Assembly: GCF_026965555.1 (NCBI RefSeq)
Contig: NZ_CP114040.1
Location: 4,402,001-4,466,000 of the forward strand
DNA length: 64,000 nt
Direction: 5' to 3'
Source: Nannocystis punicea
GTDB taxonomy: Bacteria > Myxococcota_A > Polyangia > Nannocystales > Nannocystaceae
In this document: positions 1-9,478 of the stretch, one piece after another
Position numbering within the stretch: position 1 is the first letter of the stretch
Layout: each line of letters begins with the position of its first letter
The notes under the pieces: model-generated
Told to the model about the DNA's origin: nothing
Seen by the model: only the letters and a program-made list of their open reading frames with translations
Databases searched by the model: none
Position numbers and translations under genes: made by a program

Positions 1-1004
1 AAGTCCTCGCAGGCGTGGCGGTCGAGCTGCTCCATGCCGACGAGGATGGTGAAGAACTCGCGCTCCTGGGCGAACGCGTTGACGCCGTCGGCCAGGGCCT
101 GGATGTACGCGTTGTACTTCTTGTCGGCCGCTTCGCTGTGGTGGTGGAAGTAGAAGGCGCTGTAGTGCTCGTGCTTGTACTGCCCGCCGAGCTTGTAGGC
201 GGCGTACTTGAGCAGGTCGGGCTTGACCGGCCACCAGAACGGGTTGATCGGGCAGACGACGAGGACCTTCTGGCGGCCGTCCCAGCCGGCGTCGCGCAGC
301 AGCTGGGCGCCTCGGGAGAGAGGAGCAGGATCGAAGGTCCAGGCGGTGTCGGCCCCGGAGGTGGTGCGGATGCCGAGCTCGCCGAGGACCTTGCGCGAGG
401 GCTCGTTGCGGCAGATGACCAGCGACTTCTTGCAGGCGTCGCGCACGAAGTCGCGGAGCGCCGGGGTCATGCTGCCGGCCTCGGCGCCGTAGCCGACGCT
501 GATCTTGTTCTCGGCGTTGGCGAGGCCGAGCGCGCCGGCCATGAAGCAGGTCAGCGCGCTCGAGAACTTCGACTTGAACATCGAGCCCTCGCAGGCGATG
601 ACGCCGTGGTGCTTCGGGCACTCGGTGGCGATGAACTTGGGGAACACCGCCGGCAGCTCGATCTGGTGGACGGCGCGGAAGTAGCCGCGCGTCAGCTTGG
701 GATCGACGGTCATGATCGTCAGCTCGAGCTCGTCGTCGCCGACGACGTGGCGCAGCTGGCGGATCATCTCCTCGACGCGGACGTCGGCGCCGGTGTTGCG
801 CGTGCCGACGTAGCCGGCGAGCAGCAGCTTGAGCGGCTTGCCGGGCTTCCACGTCTCCGGGGCCATGCCGAGCACGTTGCGGACGGCGACGCCCTCGATG
901 GCGGCGGCGACGGTGGCCTGGAGGGCGCGGTCGGGGTCGACGACGTCCTTGACCTTGTCCCAGATCTTGCTGGTGGTCTTCTTGACGGGTGCGCTCTTGG
1001 ACAT
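1..1004 (-). CDS. Polysaccharide pyruvyl transferase-like protein (3' end cut by window)
   Basis: The leftward frame from ATG 1004 stays open to base 1, so only the first ~334 residues are visible. The protein starts MSKSAPVKKTT and has, around residues 55-70, a glycine-rich AGYVGTRNTGADVRVEEMI segment like the GNxGDEL-type loop of the pyruvyl transferase/CsaB superfamily. It goes on with Rossmann-like stretches such as LVVCPINPFWW. Family members modify cell-surface glycans, but the substrate here cannot be read from the sequence. It is the last gene of a four-gene leftward operon and starts 10 bases after the stop of the upstream reductase, so co-transcription is likely. No signal peptide is seen, so the protein is probably cytoplasmic. 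The family call rests on the N-terminal motif and fold pattern only. Confidence 0.6.
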   Translation of the reverse strand, partial: MSKSAPVKKTTSKIWDKVKDVVDPDRALQATVAAAIEGVAVRNVLGMAPETWKPGKPLKLLLAGYVGTRNTGADVRVEEMIRQLRHVVGDDELELTIMTVDPKLTRGYFRAVHQIELPAVFPKFIATECPKHHGVIACEGSMFKSKFSSALTCFMAGALGLANAENKISVGYGAEAGSMTPALRDFVRDACKKSLVICRNEPSRKVLGELGIRTTSGADTAWTFDPAPLSRGAQLLRDAGWDGRQKVLVVCPINPFWWPVKPDLLKYAAYKLGGQYKHEHYSAFYFHHHSEAADKKYNAYIQALADGVNAFAQEREFFTILVGMEQLDRHACED

Positions 1005-1014
1005 GTTCGAAGGG

Positions 1015-2160
<1,146 letters not shown>

Positions 2161-2164
2161 GGTG

Positions 2165-3850
2165 TCAGACGACCTCGGCGTGGGGCGCGGGCGCGGCCTC
2201 GGGCGAGCGCAGGCGGAAGGGGTGGCGCGGGGCGTAGCTCTCGGGGGTCTTGTTCTCGAACAGCGGGAAGCACCACTTGCGCAGGCCGGGGATGTGGACG
2301 TCGATCCAGTAGTGGCGCCAGTCGATGCTGCGCGGGTCGCAGTCCCACTCGGGCTCGACGACCGGGTGCCGCAGGAGGTTGCGGGTCACGAACGCGAAGT
2401 AGTTGTCGTGGATGAACGGCAGGTAGAGCTCGCACATGCGCTCGATCTTGTCGATCGCCTCGAGCGCGTCCTCGGTGTGCTCGACCATGTCGGTGAGCCG
2501 GCGGCGGATGAACTCGGGCCAGCCCTTCGGCGGGTCGCGCAGCCACTCGTCGACCGACTCGGTCATCTTGCGCACGTTCTCGATCCGCATCGGGTGGTCG
2601 GGCGTGACGGCGATCGCGTCCCAGCGCGACTTGACGACCCGGTCGAGGGTGGTGTCGCCGCGGGTGCGCAGGTGCTTGCGGTGGGCCAGCGCGACCAGCT
2701 CGACGGCGCGGTCGATGGTGAGGAGGTTGAGGTCCGAGCTGCCGCACTGGTAGACCGGCGCGTGCTCGCCCCGCATCAGCGCGGCGCCGGCGACGGTCAT
2801 GCCGCGGCAGACGTAGTCGACCGGGATGATGTCGAAGGGGTTGCCCCGCTTGCACGGCAGGTGGCGGAACCAGCTGCCGAGCGCGTAGCTCAGCGGGCCG
2901 CAGGTGTTGAAGCCCTGGTTCCACCCGGGGAACGGGTAGCTCATGGCGCTCTCGACGATCGCGGGGCGGAACATGCTCCACCGGCCGGGATCGAGGCGGC
3001 GGGCGATCCACGCCTCGGCCATGTTCTTGGTGTACGTGTAGATGTTGGTGAAGCCCCAGCGGCCGGCGCGGCGCTGGCCCTCGGCGACCATCGCGTCCTT
3101 CAAGAGGTTGCGCTTGATCCGGCGGGCGGTGTTGCGCACCAGCATCGCGTTGTTCTCGTCGCCGCCCTTGTCGCGGATCTGCTTGACCGCGTCGTCGTGG
3201 GCGCGCTTGTCCATCTCGGGCGACTCGTGCTCGGCGAGGATGGCGTCGATGCTGGCCTGGACCTCGGCGCACTCGGCCTCGACGTCGAACGGCTCGCCCT
3301 CGGGCGAGAGGTCGGGGCGGATGACCTCGGGGATGAGGCCGTTCTTCTTGCCGGTGACGTAGCAGGTCGAGATGTGCAGCAGCACCGCCTTGTCGCAGGC
3401 GGCGACGAAGTTGGCGGCGTTGCGGGCGCCCTCGACGTTGGTCGTCATGGCGTCGCGCAGGTCGGGGTCGAAGTCGACGAGGCCGGCGCAGTTGATCACG
3501 AGGTCGACGTCGCGGCGCAGACGGGCGAGCACCGCCGGGTCGTCGACGCCCATGTCGGGCAGCGAGACGTCGCCGGAGACGACCTCGATCCGCTCGCTGA
3601 TGAAGCGGCTCATGTCGGCGCCGTACTTCTCGTGCAGCGGCCGGAAGCACGGCGAGGTCTGGACCTGGCGCTCGAACCGATCGGCGGCCGGGCGCAGCGC
3701 CTTCTTGCGGGTGAGCACGTAGACCTTGCCGACGTCCGGCACGTGCTGCAGCACCATCGCCAGCCAGACCTTGCCGAGGAAGCCGGTGACCCCGGTGAGC
3801 AAGACGTGGCGACCGGCGTAGCTGTGCTTGATCGAGAGCGGCGTGTTCAC
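2165..3850 (-). CDS. Fatty acyl-CoA reductase (alcohol-forming type, SDR superfamily)
   Basis: 561 residues from GTG 3850, preceded by GGAGG seven bases upstream. The NADPH loop is TGVTGFLGK (19-27) and the active-site pair is Y271-x3-K275 (YTYTK), within a NAD-binding_4 domain that runs to about residue 370. The ~190-residue C-terminal part (YLPFIHDNYFAF, RHYWIDVHIPGLRKW) resembles the sterile domain of eukaryotic-type alcohol-forming fatty acyl-CoA reductases. Such enzymes reduce acyl-CoA to fatty alcohol for waxes or ether lipids. The upstream HAD-like gene ends 28 bases earlier, and the downstream reductase follows after four bases. The operon's modules recall those joined in the myxobacterial ether-lipid enzyme ElbD. 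That link is inference from domain content. Confidence 0.8.
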   Translation of the reverse strand: MNTPLSIKHSYAGRHVLLTGVTGFLGKVWLAMVLQHVPDVGKVYVLTRKKALRPAADRFERQVQTSPCFRPLHEKYGADMSRFISERIEVVSGDVSLPDMGVDDPAVLARLRRDVDLVINCAGLVDFDPDLRDAMTTNVEGARNAANFVAACDKAVLLHISTCYVTGKKNGLIPEVIRPDLSPEGEPFDVEAECAEVQASIDAILAEHESPEMDKRAHDDAVKQIRDKGGDENNAMLVRNTARRIKRNLLKDAMVAEGQRRAGRWGFTNIYTYTKNMAEAWIARRLDPGRWSMFRPAIVESAMSYPFPGWNQGFNTCGPLSYALGSWFRHLPCKRGNPFDIIPVDYVCRGMTVAGAALMRGEHAPVYQCGSSDLNLLTIDRAVELVALAHRKHLRTRGDTTLDRVVKSRWDAIAVTPDHPMRIENVRKMTESVDEWLRDPPKGWPEFIRRRLTDMVEHTEDALEAIDKIERMCELYLPFIHDNYFAFVTRNLLRHPVVEPEWDCDPRSIDWRHYWIDVHIPGLRKWCFPLFENKTPESYAPRHPFRLRSPEAAPAPHAEVV

Positions 3851-3866
3851 GGGTGTCCTCCGGTTC

Positions 3867-3882
3867 CTGTCCCCAAGGTCAG
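3867..3882. repeat. Copy of the dispersed TGTCC hairpin element, HAD/FAR junction
   Basis: CTGTCC, loop CCAA, GGTCAG: a hairpin with one T-T mismatch, lying over the stop codon of the HAD-like gene and just ahead of the reductase ribosome-binding site. It matches the window-wide element only imperfectly. Confidence 0.4.
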
Positions 3883-4556
3883 TCGCGGTAGTCGATGATC
3901 GGCCAGTCGGCGTCCTTGGCGCTGCGGCGCAGGACGAAGTCGGGGTTGACGGCGCACGGCTTGCCGACGCGCGAGAGCAGCAGCATGTCGGGGCCGTGGG
4001 CGCCGTAGGCGGCGCAGCGCGACAGCTCGAGGTCGTGCGCGGCGGCGTAGTCGTCGAGCCAGCGGCCGCCGACGTTCGAGCCGATGACCGGGTCGAGCAG
4101 CTTGCCGGTGGCCTCGCCGTCCTCGAACTCGATCTTGTTGTAGACCAGCTCGTCGTAGTGCTTGAGGTGGCGCGCGAGCGGCTTCATGATCGGCTCGATG
4201 CTGTCGGACAGCAGCACGACCCGCCGGCCCTCGGCCTGCAGCCGCTTGAGCAGCTCCGTGCCCTGATCCAGGATCGTGTCCTTCAGGACATCCTCGGCGT
4301 ACTCCTCACAGAGGACCTCGACGCGGTCCTGGCTCATGCCGCGGATGGCGAGGTGGGCGAGGCGGTGGGCCAGCGCGCGGTCGGTCTGACCAAGCAAGCG
4401 GTGGACCGGGGCGGCCAGACCGACGAGGCCGAGGCGGACCGCCCGCTCGCCGAACTTCTTGGCGTTGCCGGCCAGATAGGCCGCCGCGCTGAGCACGCCG
4501 CGGGCGAGCAAGATGCCTTCGACGCGGACGAATGCTGCCGTGTTGGTTTGTGTCAT
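3879..4556 (-). CDS. HAD-IB family protein with eroded catalytic motifs
   Basis: 225 residues from ATG 4556 (MTQTNTAAF). The overall layout is that of SerB/CicA-like HAD-IB phosphatases: motif I near the N-terminus, LLSDSIEP as motif II at about 120, and AYGAHGPDM followed by AVNPDFVLR as motif IV near the C-terminus. Motif I, normally FDxDGT, reads VRVEGI: the nucleophilic Asp is Arg and the second Asp is Glu. In motif IV the usual SDSxxD has become GAHGPD. Phosphatase activity is therefore unlikely, and a structural or regulatory pseudoenzyme is more plausible. It is the first gene of the operon with the two acyl reductases. An in-frame ATG at 4607 is rejected because it lies upstream of the proposed promoter and adds no conserved sequence. 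Confidence 0.75.
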   Translation of the reverse strand: MTQTNTAAFVRVEGILLARGVLSAAAYLAGNAKKFGERAVRLGLVGLAAPVHRLLGQTDRALAHRLAHLAIRGMSQDRVEVLCEEYAEDVLKDTILDQGTELLKRLQAEGRRVVLLSDSIEPIMKPLARHLKHYDELVYNKIEFEDGEATGKLLDPVIGSNVGGRWLDDYAAAHDLELSRCAAYGAHGPDMLLLSRVGKPCAVNPDFVLRRSAKDADWPIIDYRD

Positions 4557-4573
4557 CGACCAGGCTCGCGGCC

Positions 4574-4603
4574 TAGTTAGCGCACCCGAGGCCAGCGTTA
4601 CAA
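4574..4603 (-). promoter_or_regulatory. Possible promoter of the HAD-FAR-SDR operon
   Basis: On the leftward strand TTGTAA is followed after 18 bases by TAACTA, ending about 18 bases before ATG 4556. The -35 match is fair and the -10 weak. It is the only reasonable pair in this AT-poor gap. Confidence 0.35.
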
Positions 4604-4749
4604 GCATTCGCGGCGGGGCGAAGATGCCTGCGAAGGCCGCTGCGCACGCCGGTTTACGCGTGCAGGAGGCTTCGCAGGAGGGCGCTCGGGAGGGGTCTGG
4701 CGCCGGTCCGCGGGGCTTTGGCGAGATGGGTAGCGACCGGGCGAGATGT

Positions 4750-4765
4750 TTACTCGCACGAGTAA
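4750..4765. promoter_or_regulatory. 16-base inverted repeat upstream of mqnB
   Basis: TTACTCG-CA-CGAGTAA is a perfect seven-base inverted repeat in the most AT-rich patch of the 315-base divergent gap (4557-4871). It lies about 107 bases before the mqnB start, next to TTGTTA. It looks like an operator or promoter-proximal site. The rest of the gap holds no gene that I can support. Confidence 0.4.
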
Positions 4766-4871
4766 GTTGTTAGCGGCGACGATTGCTCGCGCGTTTAAGA
4801 AATTGCTTCGGCGTGAGGCTGGTCGGGGTGTCACCGGTGGGACGCGCGTCGAGGTGCGCTATCGTGTGGCC

Positions 4872-5501
4872 GTGACCGCGCCGCTGCTCGTCTGCGCCGC
4901 CGAGGTCGAGGGCCGCGGGCTGCCCTCGGCGCTGCGCCTGGGCGTCGGCAAGGTGGCGGCGGCGGTGAGCATGACGCGGGCGCTGCACGAGCGGCGGCCG
5001 GCGTGGGTGCTGCTGTTCGGGGTCTGCGGCGCCTATCCCGAAGGACATGGCCCGGGGGCCAGGCTCGACGTCGGCGACGTGTGCCTGGTCGGCGACGAGT
5101 GGCTGGCCGACGAGGGGGTCGCGGTCGACGACGGGTTCCTGCCGCTGTCGCAGCTGGGCCTGGGGTCCAACGGGCCGTTCGAGGCCGACGCGGGGCGCAC
5201 GGCCGCGGCGGCGCGGGTGCTCGCGGTGCCGGTGGTGCGCGGGGCGACCGTCAGCAGCTGCAGCGGGACCGACGCGCGCTCGCGTGAGCTGGCCAGCGGC
5301 ACGGGGGCCACGGTCGAGACGATGGAGGGGGCGGCCGTGGCGTGGGCCTGCCGGGCCGCCGGGGTGCCGTGGGTGCAGCTGCGGTGCGTGAGCAATCGAA
5401 CCGGCCGGCGCGCTGCGGGCGGGTGGGACCTGCCGCGCGCGGTGGCCGGGGTGCAGGCGGCGCTGCTGCGACTGCAGGCCGCGGACTGGGGGAGCGAATG
5501 A
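4872..5501 (+). CDS. mqnB: Futalosine hydrolase
   Basis: 209 residues from GTG 4872, the codon just before TAPLLVCAAEVE, the usual N-terminus of nucleoside-phosphorylase-fold hydrolases. Other in-frame GTGs lie at 4854 and 4866. Visible landmarks are GVGKVAAAVSMTRAL, LFGVCGAYPEG and the purine-site segment ATVETMEGAAVAWAC with its Met-Glu pair. The enzyme removes adenine or hypoxanthine from futalosine in the alternative menaquinone route and acts in the cytoplasm. Its stop codon overlaps the ATG of mqnD (ATGA at 5498-5501), so the two are translationally coupled and their functions support each other. Other mqn genes are not in the window. Confidence 0.88.
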   Translation: MTAPLLVCAAEVEGRGLPSALRLGVGKVAAAVSMTRALHERRPAWVLLFGVCGAYPEGHGPGARLDVGDVCLVGDEWLADEGVAVDDGFLPLSQLGLGSNGPFEADAGRTAAAARVLAVPVVRGATVSSCSGTDARSRELASGTGATVETMEGAAVAWACRAAGVPWVQLRCVSNRTGRRAAGGWDLPRAVAGVQAALLRLQAADWGSE

Positions 5502-6316
5502 GCGAGCCGCTGCCGATCGGGTTCTCGCCGTGTCCGAACGACACGTGGATGTTCGACGCGATGGTGCGCGTGCCGGAGTTCGTGGCGGGGCTGCGGCCGC
5601 TGCCGTGGCTGGCCGACATCGAGGCGCTCAACGAGCGCGCGCTGGCCGGCGAGGCGCCGCTGCCGGTGACGAAGCTGAGCGCGCACGGGCTGTTCTGGGT
5701 CGAGCGCGACTACATGGTCTTGCGGACAGGTGCGGCGCTGGGCCGCGGCTGCGGGCCGCTGGTGGTCGCGCGCGCGGCGACGGAGCTGGCGGCCCTGGCG
5801 GGGCGGAAGATCGCCATCCCCGGGGCCTACACGACGGCGCACCTGCTGCTCCGCTGCTTCGCGCCGGCGTCGGTGACCGTGGTGCCGATGCGCTTCGATC
5901 GCATCATGCCGGCGGTGGCGGCCGGCGAGGTCGACGCGGGGCTGGTGATCCACGAGGCGCGGTTCGTGTTCCGCGACCACGGGCTCGAGCAGGTGGCGGA
6001 CCTCGGCGAGGTGTGGGAGGCCGCGACGGGGCTGCCGCTGCCGCTCGGGGTGATCGCGGCCCACCGCTCGCTGCCGGCCGGGCAGGTGCGCGCGGTGGAG
6101 GAGGGGATCGCCCGCTCGATCGCGGCGGCGGAGGCCGATCCGGCCGCGGCCTGGCCGTTCGTGAAGGCGCACGCGCAGGAGCTGAGCGACGACGTGTGCC
6201 GCCAGCACATCGCCCTGTATGTCAACGAGTTCTCGCGCGACATGGGCGCGGAGGGGGCGGCCGCTCTGGCCGAGCTGCGGGCGCGCGGGCAGGCCGCGGG
6301 GCTGTTGCCGCGCTGA
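5498..6316 (+). CDS. mqnD: 1,4-dihydroxy-6-naphthoate synthase
   Basis: 272 residues, normal for MqnD. It starts at the ATG overlapping the mqnB stop and opens MSEPLPIGFSPCPNDTWMFD, a hallmark of the family. TKLSAHGLFW and the IPGAYTTAHLLLRCF segment follow, in a periplasmic-binding-protein-like fold. It converts cyclic dehypoxanthine futalosine to 1,4-dihydroxy-6-naphthoate, the naphthoquinone precursor of menaquinone. Together with mqnB it shows that this organism uses the futalosine pathway rather than o-succinylbenzoate. A weak copy of the dispersed hairpin element lies in codons for YMVLRTG. The gene ends 208 bases before a convergent ABC ATPase gene, and the gap carries a hairpin array. 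Confidence 0.92.
   Translation: MSEPLPIGFSPCPNDTWMFDAMVRVPEFVAGLRPLPWLADIEALNERALAGEAPLPVTKLSAHGLFWVERDYMVLRTGAALGRGCGPLVVARAATELAALAGRKIAIPGAYTTAHLLLRCFAPASVTVVPMRFDRIMPAVAAGEVDAGLVIHEARFVFRDHGLEQVADLGEVWEAATGLPLPLGVIAAHRSLPAGQVRAVEEGIARSIAAAEADPAAAWPFVKAHAQELSDDVCRQHIALYVNEFSRDMGAEGAAALAELRARGQAAGLLPR
5712..5731. repeat. Hairpin element copy inside mqnD
   Basis: ACATGGTC, loop TTGC, GGACAGGT, read in frame as YMVLRTG. The arms pair with two mismatches. Another candidate at 5046-5063 in mqnB (CATGGCCCGGGGGCCAGG) reads HGPGA. Confidence 0.4.
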
Positions 6317-6428
6317 GGCGCCCGCGGAGCGGCGGGTGAGGCGGGTCGCTGTCGCGTCTGGAGCGCGGACCGGCGACGAGGCACGACCGGGCGCCGGGGA
6401 TGGGGGCGGCGCGGTGAGGTGTTCGTGA

Positions 6429-6508
6429 GAGCATGTCCATCGAGACATGCTCATGAGGCCCTGTCTATCAGGGCATGTCGGTTCGGGCATGTCCTTTCGG
6501 ACGCATGC
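6429..6508. repeat. Array of three hairpin elements between convergent genes
   Basis: Three palindromes in tandem fill the mqnD/ABC-ATPase gap. The first is GAGCATGTC-CATCGA-GACATGCTC, a perfect nine-base stem at 6429-6452. The second is GCCCTG-TCTAT-CAGGGC at 6458-6474. The third is GCATGTCC-TTTC-GGAC with a bulge before GCATGC, at 6487-6508. Position between two converging stop codons suggests bidirectional termination or mRNA end protection. Nothing else is visible in 6317-6524. Confidence 0.8.
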
Positions 6509-6524
6509 CGGCGAAACTCGGGCG

Positions 6525-7307
6525 TCAGGGCGCGGGCAGCGCCTCGAAGAAGAGGCGGCCGTCTCGCTCCTGCGCGAGCACGCCGAAGGCGGCGCCGAGG
6601 TGGGCGGGGCTGAAGACGTCGGGGCAGGGGCCGACGCGGGCGCGGCCGGCGGCCAGCAGGACGGCGTCGTCGGCGTGGCGGCGGGCGAGGTCGAGGTCGT
6701 GCTCGGCGACGAGGACGGCCACGCCTTCGCCGGCGAGGGCCCGCAGGTGGCGGTAGAGGCCGAGGGCGTGGCCGATGTCGAGGCCGGCGGCCGGCTCGTC
6801 GAGGATGACGACGGCGGCCTCGGCCGCGAGCATGCGCGCGAGCATGACGCGCTGGCGCTCGCCGCCGCTGAGCTGGCCGATCGGTCGGTCGGCGAAGGCG
6901 GCGAGGCCGAGGCGGGCGAGGGCGGCGGTCGCGGCGTCGGCGTCGGCGGCGCGCGGCGGGCCGAAGCGCGGCAAGTTCGGCAGGCGGCCGAGGAGGACGA
7001 CCTCATGCACGTGGAGGTCGGCTTCGACGGGGCAGTGCTGCGGCAAATAAGCCAGCCGGCGGGCGCGCGCGGCCGGAGAGAGGTCGGCGAGGCGGTCGCC
7101 GAGCAGCTCGACGTGGCCGGCCTGCGGACGGTCGAGGCCGGCGAGGGCGCGCAGGAGGGTCGACTTGCCGGCGCCGTTGGGCCCGGCGACCACGCAGATC
7201 CGTCCGCGGCGGAGGTCGAGGTCGAGGGCCTCGTAGAGGACCCGATCGGCGAGCCGGTGAGTCAGGCCGCGAGCGGCGAGGGCGGGGGCCTCGGTCATGT
7301 CCGGCAT
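6525..7307 (-). CDS. ABC transporter ATPase, FecE/BtuD (iron-siderophore/cobalamin) type
   Basis: 260 residues from ATG 7307 (MPDMTEAP); ATG 7298 is an equally possible start three codons later. Walker A is GPNGAGKST, the signature is LSGGERQRV, and Walker B is VVILDEPAAGLD, with a D-loop and the switch His in VAEHDLDLARRHADD. This layout, and RLAYLPQHCPVEADLHVHEVV, match the ATPases of FecCD-type importers for siderophores, haem or vitamin B12. No permease or binding protein lies nearby, so its partners are encoded elsewhere. It converges on mqnD and diverges from the YgiQ-like gene. The substrate is not determined. Confidence 0.85.
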   Translation of the reverse strand: MPDMTEAPALAARGLTHRLADRVLYEALDLDLRRGRICVVAGPNGAGKSTLLRALAGLDRPQAGHVELLGDRLADLSPAARARRLAYLPQHCPVEADLHVHEVVLLGRLPNLPRFGPPRAADADAATAALARLGLAAFADRPIGQLSGGERQRVMLARMLAAEAAVVILDEPAAGLDIGHALGLYRHLRALAGEGVAVLVAEHDLDLARRHADDAVLLAAGRARVGPCPDVFSPAHLGAAFGVLAQERDGRLFFEALPAP

Positions 7308-7407
7308 TAATAGGAGGGAGGCGGGGGGGCCGGGCAAGCCCGCAGGCAAGAGGTGGCGCACGCGCGGGCACGGGCGCGCCGGCGCCGGATCGACTAGTGT
7401 TCGCGGG

Positions 7408-9348
7408 ATGTCGCTCGTCCAGCTCAGGGCCAGCAAGACGGCGCCGCCGCGGGACCTGCGGGCGTTCCTGCCGATGACCCGCGAAGAGATGGACGCGCGC
7501 GGCTGGGAGGAGCTCGACGTGCTCCTCATCAACGGCGACGCCTACGTCGACCACCCGGCGTTCGGCGGGGCGCTGATCGGCCGCTTCCTCGAGGGCCGCG
7601 GGCTGCGGGTCGGGATGATCGCGCAGCCGCGCTGGGATGACCCGAAGGACATCTCGCGATTGGGTCGGCCGCGGCTGTTCGTCGGCATCACCGCCGGCAA
7701 CCTCGACTCGATGCTCAACAAGCTGACGGCGCAGAAGAAGATCCGCGGCGAGGACCAGTACTCGCCCGACGGCGCGCTCGAGCAGCGGCCGAACCGCGCC
7801 AGCATCGTCTACTCGAACCTGGCCCGGCAGGCGTTCCCGGGGCTGCCCGTGGTGCTCGGCGGCATCGAGGCGAGCCTGCGGCGGATCGCCCACTACGACT
7901 ACTGGAGCGACCAGGTGCGCCGCAGCGTGCTGGTCGACAGCAAGGCCGACCTGCTGATCTTCGGCATGGGCGAGCGGCCGGTGTGGGAGGTCGCGCAGCG
8001 GCTCAAGGCCGGCGAAGACATCGGCACGATCCGCGACGTCCGCGGCACCGCGGTGATGCTGCCCAAGGGCCAGTGGGAGCACCTGCCGAAGAGCCGTTAC
8101 GTGCGCGACGGGCAGCCGCTGCACCTGCCGAGCTTCGAGGCGGTGAGCGCCGACCGGGACGCGTTCCTCGAGATGTCGCGGGCGTTCCAGCACGAGACCA
8201 ACCCGGGCAACGGGCGGCCGCTGATCCAGCCGCACGGCGATCGGGCGCTGTACTGCAACCCGCCGGCGCACCCGCTCGACATGCGCGACATGGACGCGCT
8301 CTACGACCTGCCGTTCGTGCGGCGGCCGCACTGGACGTACGCGGGCAGCAAGATCCCGGCGTTCGAGACGGTCAAGCACTCGATCGTGACGATGCGCGGC
8401 TGCTTCGGCGGCTGCACGTTCTGCTCGATCACCGAGCACGAGGGCCGCATCATCCAGTCGCGCTCGGCCGAGAGCGTGCTGCGGGAGATCCGGGCGCTGC
8501 GCCGCATGGACGACTTCCGCGGGGTGATCTCGGACGTCGGCGGGCCGACGGCCAACATGTACCGCATGCGCTGCAAGAGCGAGCAGATCGAGAGCGCGTG
8601 CCGCAAGCTGTCGTGCGTGCACCCGGGCGTGTGCGAGAACCTCGACACCGATCACGGGCCGCTCGTCGACCTGCTGAAGAAGGTGCGCAAGGCCGAAGGG
8701 GTGCGCCGTGTGTTCATCGCGTCGGGCGTCCGCTACGACCTGGCAGAACGATCTCCGGCGTTCATCCGCGAGCTCGCCACGCACCATACCGGCGGACAAT
8801 TGTCCGTGGCTCCCGAGCACGTGAAGGACGAGGTGCTCGCCAAAATGAAGAAGCCCGGCGTCGCCAGCTACGAGCGCTTCGCCGAGCAGTTCATGTGCGC
8901 GAGCGAGGCGGCCGGCAAGGATCAGCATCTGGTGCCGTACTTCATTTCAGGGCACCCGGGCAGCACGCTCGACGACATGGTCGATCTCGCGCTGTGGCTG
9001 AAGGCGCGAGGCGTGCGGCCCAGACAGGTGCAGGACTTCATCCCCACGCCGATGAGCATGGCGACCTGCATGTACTACACGGGTCGCGATCCGTTCACGC
9101 GCCAGCCGGTCTACACGGCCAAGGAGCTGCGCGAGAAGAAGCTGCAGAAGTCGCTACTACTTTATTGGGATCCGGCGCAGCACCACCTCGCTCGCGAGGC
9201 GCTGCGGCGAGCCGGTCGCGCTGCGCTGATCGGTCACGGGCCGTCGTGTCTGGTGCCGCCGGAGGGAGGAGCGACGCGTACACCAGGCGCGTCGCCTGTC
9301 CCCGGCGCCAGGCGGGCGCGGCGCGGGCTCGGGGCCGCCGGTCCGTGA
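7408..9348 (+). CDS. YgiQ family radical SAM protein
   Basis: 646 residues from ATG 7408. The N-terminal ~300 residues form the B12-binding-like region typical of YgiQ (LINGDAYVDHPAFGGALIGR). The radical SAM cluster is CFGGCTFC (CxxxCxxC), followed by SITEHEGR and further radical-SAM-domain motifs (VAPEHVKDEVLAKM, YFISGHPGSTLDDMV). The family is widespread and conserved, but the reaction is not firmly assigned; a tRNA or RNA modification role has been suggested by homology only. The last ~40 residues (after IGHGPSCLVPP) are Pro/Gly/Arg-rich and look non-conserved. It stands alone between divergent and unrelated genes. Confidence 0.88.
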   Translation: MSLVQLRASKTAPPRDLRAFLPMTREEMDARGWEELDVLLINGDAYVDHPAFGGALIGRFLEGRGLRVGMIAQPRWDDPKDISRLGRPRLFVGITAGNLDSMLNKLTAQKKIRGEDQYSPDGALEQRPNRASIVYSNLARQAFPGLPVVLGGIEASLRRIAHYDYWSDQVRRSVLVDSKADLLIFGMGERPVWEVAQRLKAGEDIGTIRDVRGTAVMLPKGQWEHLPKSRYVRDGQPLHLPSFEAVSADRDAFLEMSRAFQHETNPGNGRPLIQPHGDRALYCNPPAHPLDMRDMDALYDLPFVRRPHWTYAGSKIPAFETVKHSIVTMRGCFGGCTFCSITEHEGRIIQSRSAESVLREIRALRRMDDFRGVISDVGGPTANMYRMRCKSEQIESACRKLSCVHPGVCENLDTDHGPLVDLLKKVRKAEGVRRVFIASGVRYDLAERSPAFIRELATHHTGGQLSVAPEHVKDEVLAKMKKPGVASYERFAEQFMCASEAAGKDQHLVPYFISGHPGSTLDDMVDLALWLKARGVRPRQVQDFIPTPMSMATCMYYTGRDPFTRQPVYTAKELREKKLQKSLLLYWDPAQHHLAREALRRAGRAALIGHGPSCLVPPEGGATRTPGASPVPGARRARRGLGAAGP

Positions 9349-9478
9349 ACCGGTAGCCGCGCCGGTGGACGCCGGAGACAGCGCCGACGTCGCCGGAGCA
9401 GGTTCGCCCGCACCACCACGCTAGCGCACGGGCTCCGGCGAGGACGGTAGTTCCGCGTCACAGCCGACTGTGAGTAAG

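Noticed and set aside
4557..4607. Longer HAD protein starting at 4607
   Set aside because: The added 17 residues are not family-like, and the start would lie inside or upstream of the likely promoter.
6429..6508. CRISPR-like repeat array
   Set aside because: The units are palindromes of differing sequence without uniform spacers, and no cas genes are present.
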